A stretch of 6,281 nucleotides of DNA, taken from an uncultured Saprospiraceae bacterium (lineage in GTDB: Bacteria > Bacteroidota > Bacteroidia > Chitinophagales > Saprospiraceae). A program made the position numbers and the translations under genes. The stretch is from NCBI GenBank assembly GCA_937930625.1, contig CALHBW010000217.1, positions 1 through 6,281 on the forward strand, written 5' to 3'. The notes beneath the pieces are model-generated. The model worked only from the letters and a program-made list of their open reading frames with translations. It searched no databases and was not told the DNA's origin. Below are positions 5,363 to 6,281 of this stretch, piece after piece (within the stretch, counting starts at the first letter, position 1; each line of letters begins with the position of its first letter).

Positions 5363-5372
5363 TTATGCAAAA
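5363..5372. repeat. 10-base direct repeat, copy at the small-ORF start
   Basis: This second copy of TTATGCAAAA includes the ATG (5365-5367) of the 39-residue ORF. See the matching copy at 3961-3970 on the other side of the SEFIR/TIR gene. Confidence 0.45.
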
Positions 5373-5484
5373 CGAACAACCACCACCCATCTTCCGTTCT
5401 TGGCGACAATTTTACGCCTTTGTACTCACCGTCCATGTTGTGGTGATTATTTTATTTTATTGGTTTACGAAAATGTACGAATAA
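5365..5484 (+). CDS. 39-residue single-span membrane peptide ahead of the SSS symporter
   Basis: The reading frame MQNEQPPPIFRSWRQFYAFV... ends in FTKMYE. It has a short Pro-rich polar start (residues 1-8), an aromatic/basic stretch FRSWRQFY (10-17) and one membrane helix of about 19 residues (16-34), followed by a short charged tail. Its codon use (CAC/ATC/CTC-rich) is like the symporter and unlike the AT-rich gene before it. It ends 18 bases before the symporter ATG. Small membrane ORFs of this kind often precede SSS symporters in Bacteroidota, and an accessory or small-subunit role (compare the DUF4212/SSS pairs) is inferred, not shown. The ORF is short, so the call rests on composition, hydrophobic pattern and operon position. 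Confidence 0.72.
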   Translation: MQNEQPPPIFRSWRQFYAFVLTVHVVVIILFYWFTKMYE

Positions 5485-5502
5485 CCTCGTTAAATATTCA
5501 CT

Positions 5503-6281
5503 ATGAACACATTAGACTGGCTCGTACTCGGCGGCACACTCGCCTACATCATCGGTTATGGTATCTGGAAAACGCGTGGCATCCGCACCACCGAAGACTA
5601 TCTCCTCGGCAAGCGCGAACTCAAATGGTACACTATCGGACTCTCCATCGTGGCGACACAGGCGAGTGCGATTACCTTCCTTTCTACGCCGGGGCAAGCC
5701 TTTGAAGAGGGGATGGGTTTTGCTCAATTCTATTTCGGAATGCCGATAGCGATGGTCATCCTCGCGGCGTTTTTTATTCCGGTATTTTATCGACTCAAAG
5801 TCTATACGGCGTATGAGTTTTTGGAGACGCGATTTGGGGTGGCTACGCGGATGTTGACTGCAGGATTGTTCTTACTATCGCGGGGTTTGGCGGCGGCGAT
5901 TACGGTGTATGCACCTGCGATAATTTTGTCGTCGATAATGGGTTGGAGCTTGAATGTGACGATACTGATTATGGGCGGATTGGTGATTTTTTATACGCTT
6001 ATCGGTGGCACAAATGCCGTTAGTCAGACCCAACAACAACAGATGATTATCATACTCACAGGAATGGTGATTGCCTTTTTTATTTTGTTGAGTTTGCTGC
6101 CGCAAAATATCTCCTTTAATGATGCGGTTCGTGTAGCGGGAAAGACGGGGAAATTGGAAGTGGTCAATTTTGATTTTAGTTGGGATAATAAGTATAATAT
6201 CTGGACGGGCATCTTCGGAAGTACCTTTTTATTCCTGTCGTATTTTGGGACAGACCAATCGCAGGTACAGCGTTATTTGTC
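5503..6281 (+). CDS. SSS-family sodium:solute symporter, 5' part
   Basis: The first 259 codons are present; the gene runs off the right edge, so roughly half of a protein of about 500-570 residues is seen. The fold is that of the solute:sodium symporter (LeuT-like) family, importing a small organic solute with Na+. Evidence: EDYLLGKRELKWYTIGLSI at 31-49, TQASAITFLSTPGQAF at 52-67 (the helix that normally helps form the Na+ and substrate sites), YTAYEFLETRFG at 101-112, GGTNAVSQTQQQQM at 168-181 and GTDQSQVQRYL at 249-259. Membrane segments lie at about 5-22, 42-62, 74-97, 116-144, 151-168, 180-199 and 234-252. The substrate cannot be read from this part; similar proteins are annotated for sugars, sialic acid and others. 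It probably forms an operon with the small membrane ORF, 18 bases upstream. Confidence 0.92.
   Translation, partial: MNTLDWLVLGGTLAYIIGYGIWKTRGIRTTEDYLLGKRELKWYTIGLSIVATQASAITFLSTPGQAFEEGMGFAQFYFGMPIAMVILAAFFIPVFYRLKVYTAYEFLETRFGVATRMLTAGLFLLSRGLAAAITVYAPAIILSSIMGWSLNVTILIMGGLVIFYTLIGGTNAVSQTQQQQMIIILTGMVIAFFILLSLLPQNISFNDAVRVAGKTGKLEVVNFDFSWDNKYNIWTGIFGSTFLFLSYFGTDQSQVQRYL

Noticed and set aside
5400..5705. Plus-strand frame across the small ORF and symporter start
   Set aside because: It is out of frame with both supported genes, and its translation is Arg/His-rich and featureless.

Overview
The window looks like a chromosomal stretch of a Bacteroidota bacterium. The evidence is the gene set (a CrtZ-type carotenoid hydroxylase, a Bacteroidota-style SSS symporter preceded by a tiny membrane ORF, and an RNA-type metallo-beta-lactamase-fold protein), the lack of Shine-Dalgarno sequences, and candidate promoters of the TAnnTTTG type. 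Genus cannot be told from sequence alone; a pigmented Saprospiria/Chitinophagia-like lineage is a guess.

Layout, left to right. On the minus strand lie the 5' part of an MBL-fold hydrolase (1-458, cut by the window edge) and, 22 bases upstream of it, a complete PD-(D/E)XK nuclease-like protein with a DUF4268-type C-terminus (481-1608). A divergent intergenic region (1609-1814) follows, with two candidate promoters back to back and a mosaic inverted repeat. On the plus strand come pcm (protein L-isoaspartate methyltransferase, 1815-2462) and pssA (phosphatidylserine synthase, 2578-3294), separated by a large imperfect hairpin. Convergent to these is crtZ (3362-3832, minus). Divergent from crtZ is a SEFIR/TIR protein with four predicted membrane helices (3991-5349), then a 39-residue membrane peptide (5365-5484) and an SSS-family Na+/solute symporter (5503-6281, cut by the window edge).

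Two things stand out. First, the nuclease and the SEFIR/TIR gene are much more AT-rich than their housekeeping neighbours and look like acquired, defence-type cargo. Each sits directly upstream of the start codon of a housekeeping gene (MBL; small ORF plus symporter). In both cases the 9-10 bases around that start codon occur again just upstream of the cargo gene, leaving a 'ghost' start behind a candidate promoter. This suggests single-gene insertions between a promoter and its original gene. Second, three gene junctions (1699-1817, 2451-2575, 3338-3372) are filled with short words reiterated in both orientations, with different words at each junction. These repeats run into coding ends: they supply the TTG start of pcm, the last residues of Pcm and the last residues of CrtZ.

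Functionally, pcm (protein repair), pssA (phosphatidylethanolamine synthesis), crtZ (carotenoid hydroxylation) and the symporter are unrelated core functions. The most interesting candidate for an undescribed system is the membrane-tethered SEFIR/TIR protein. The nuclease is a possible second, independent defence gene.
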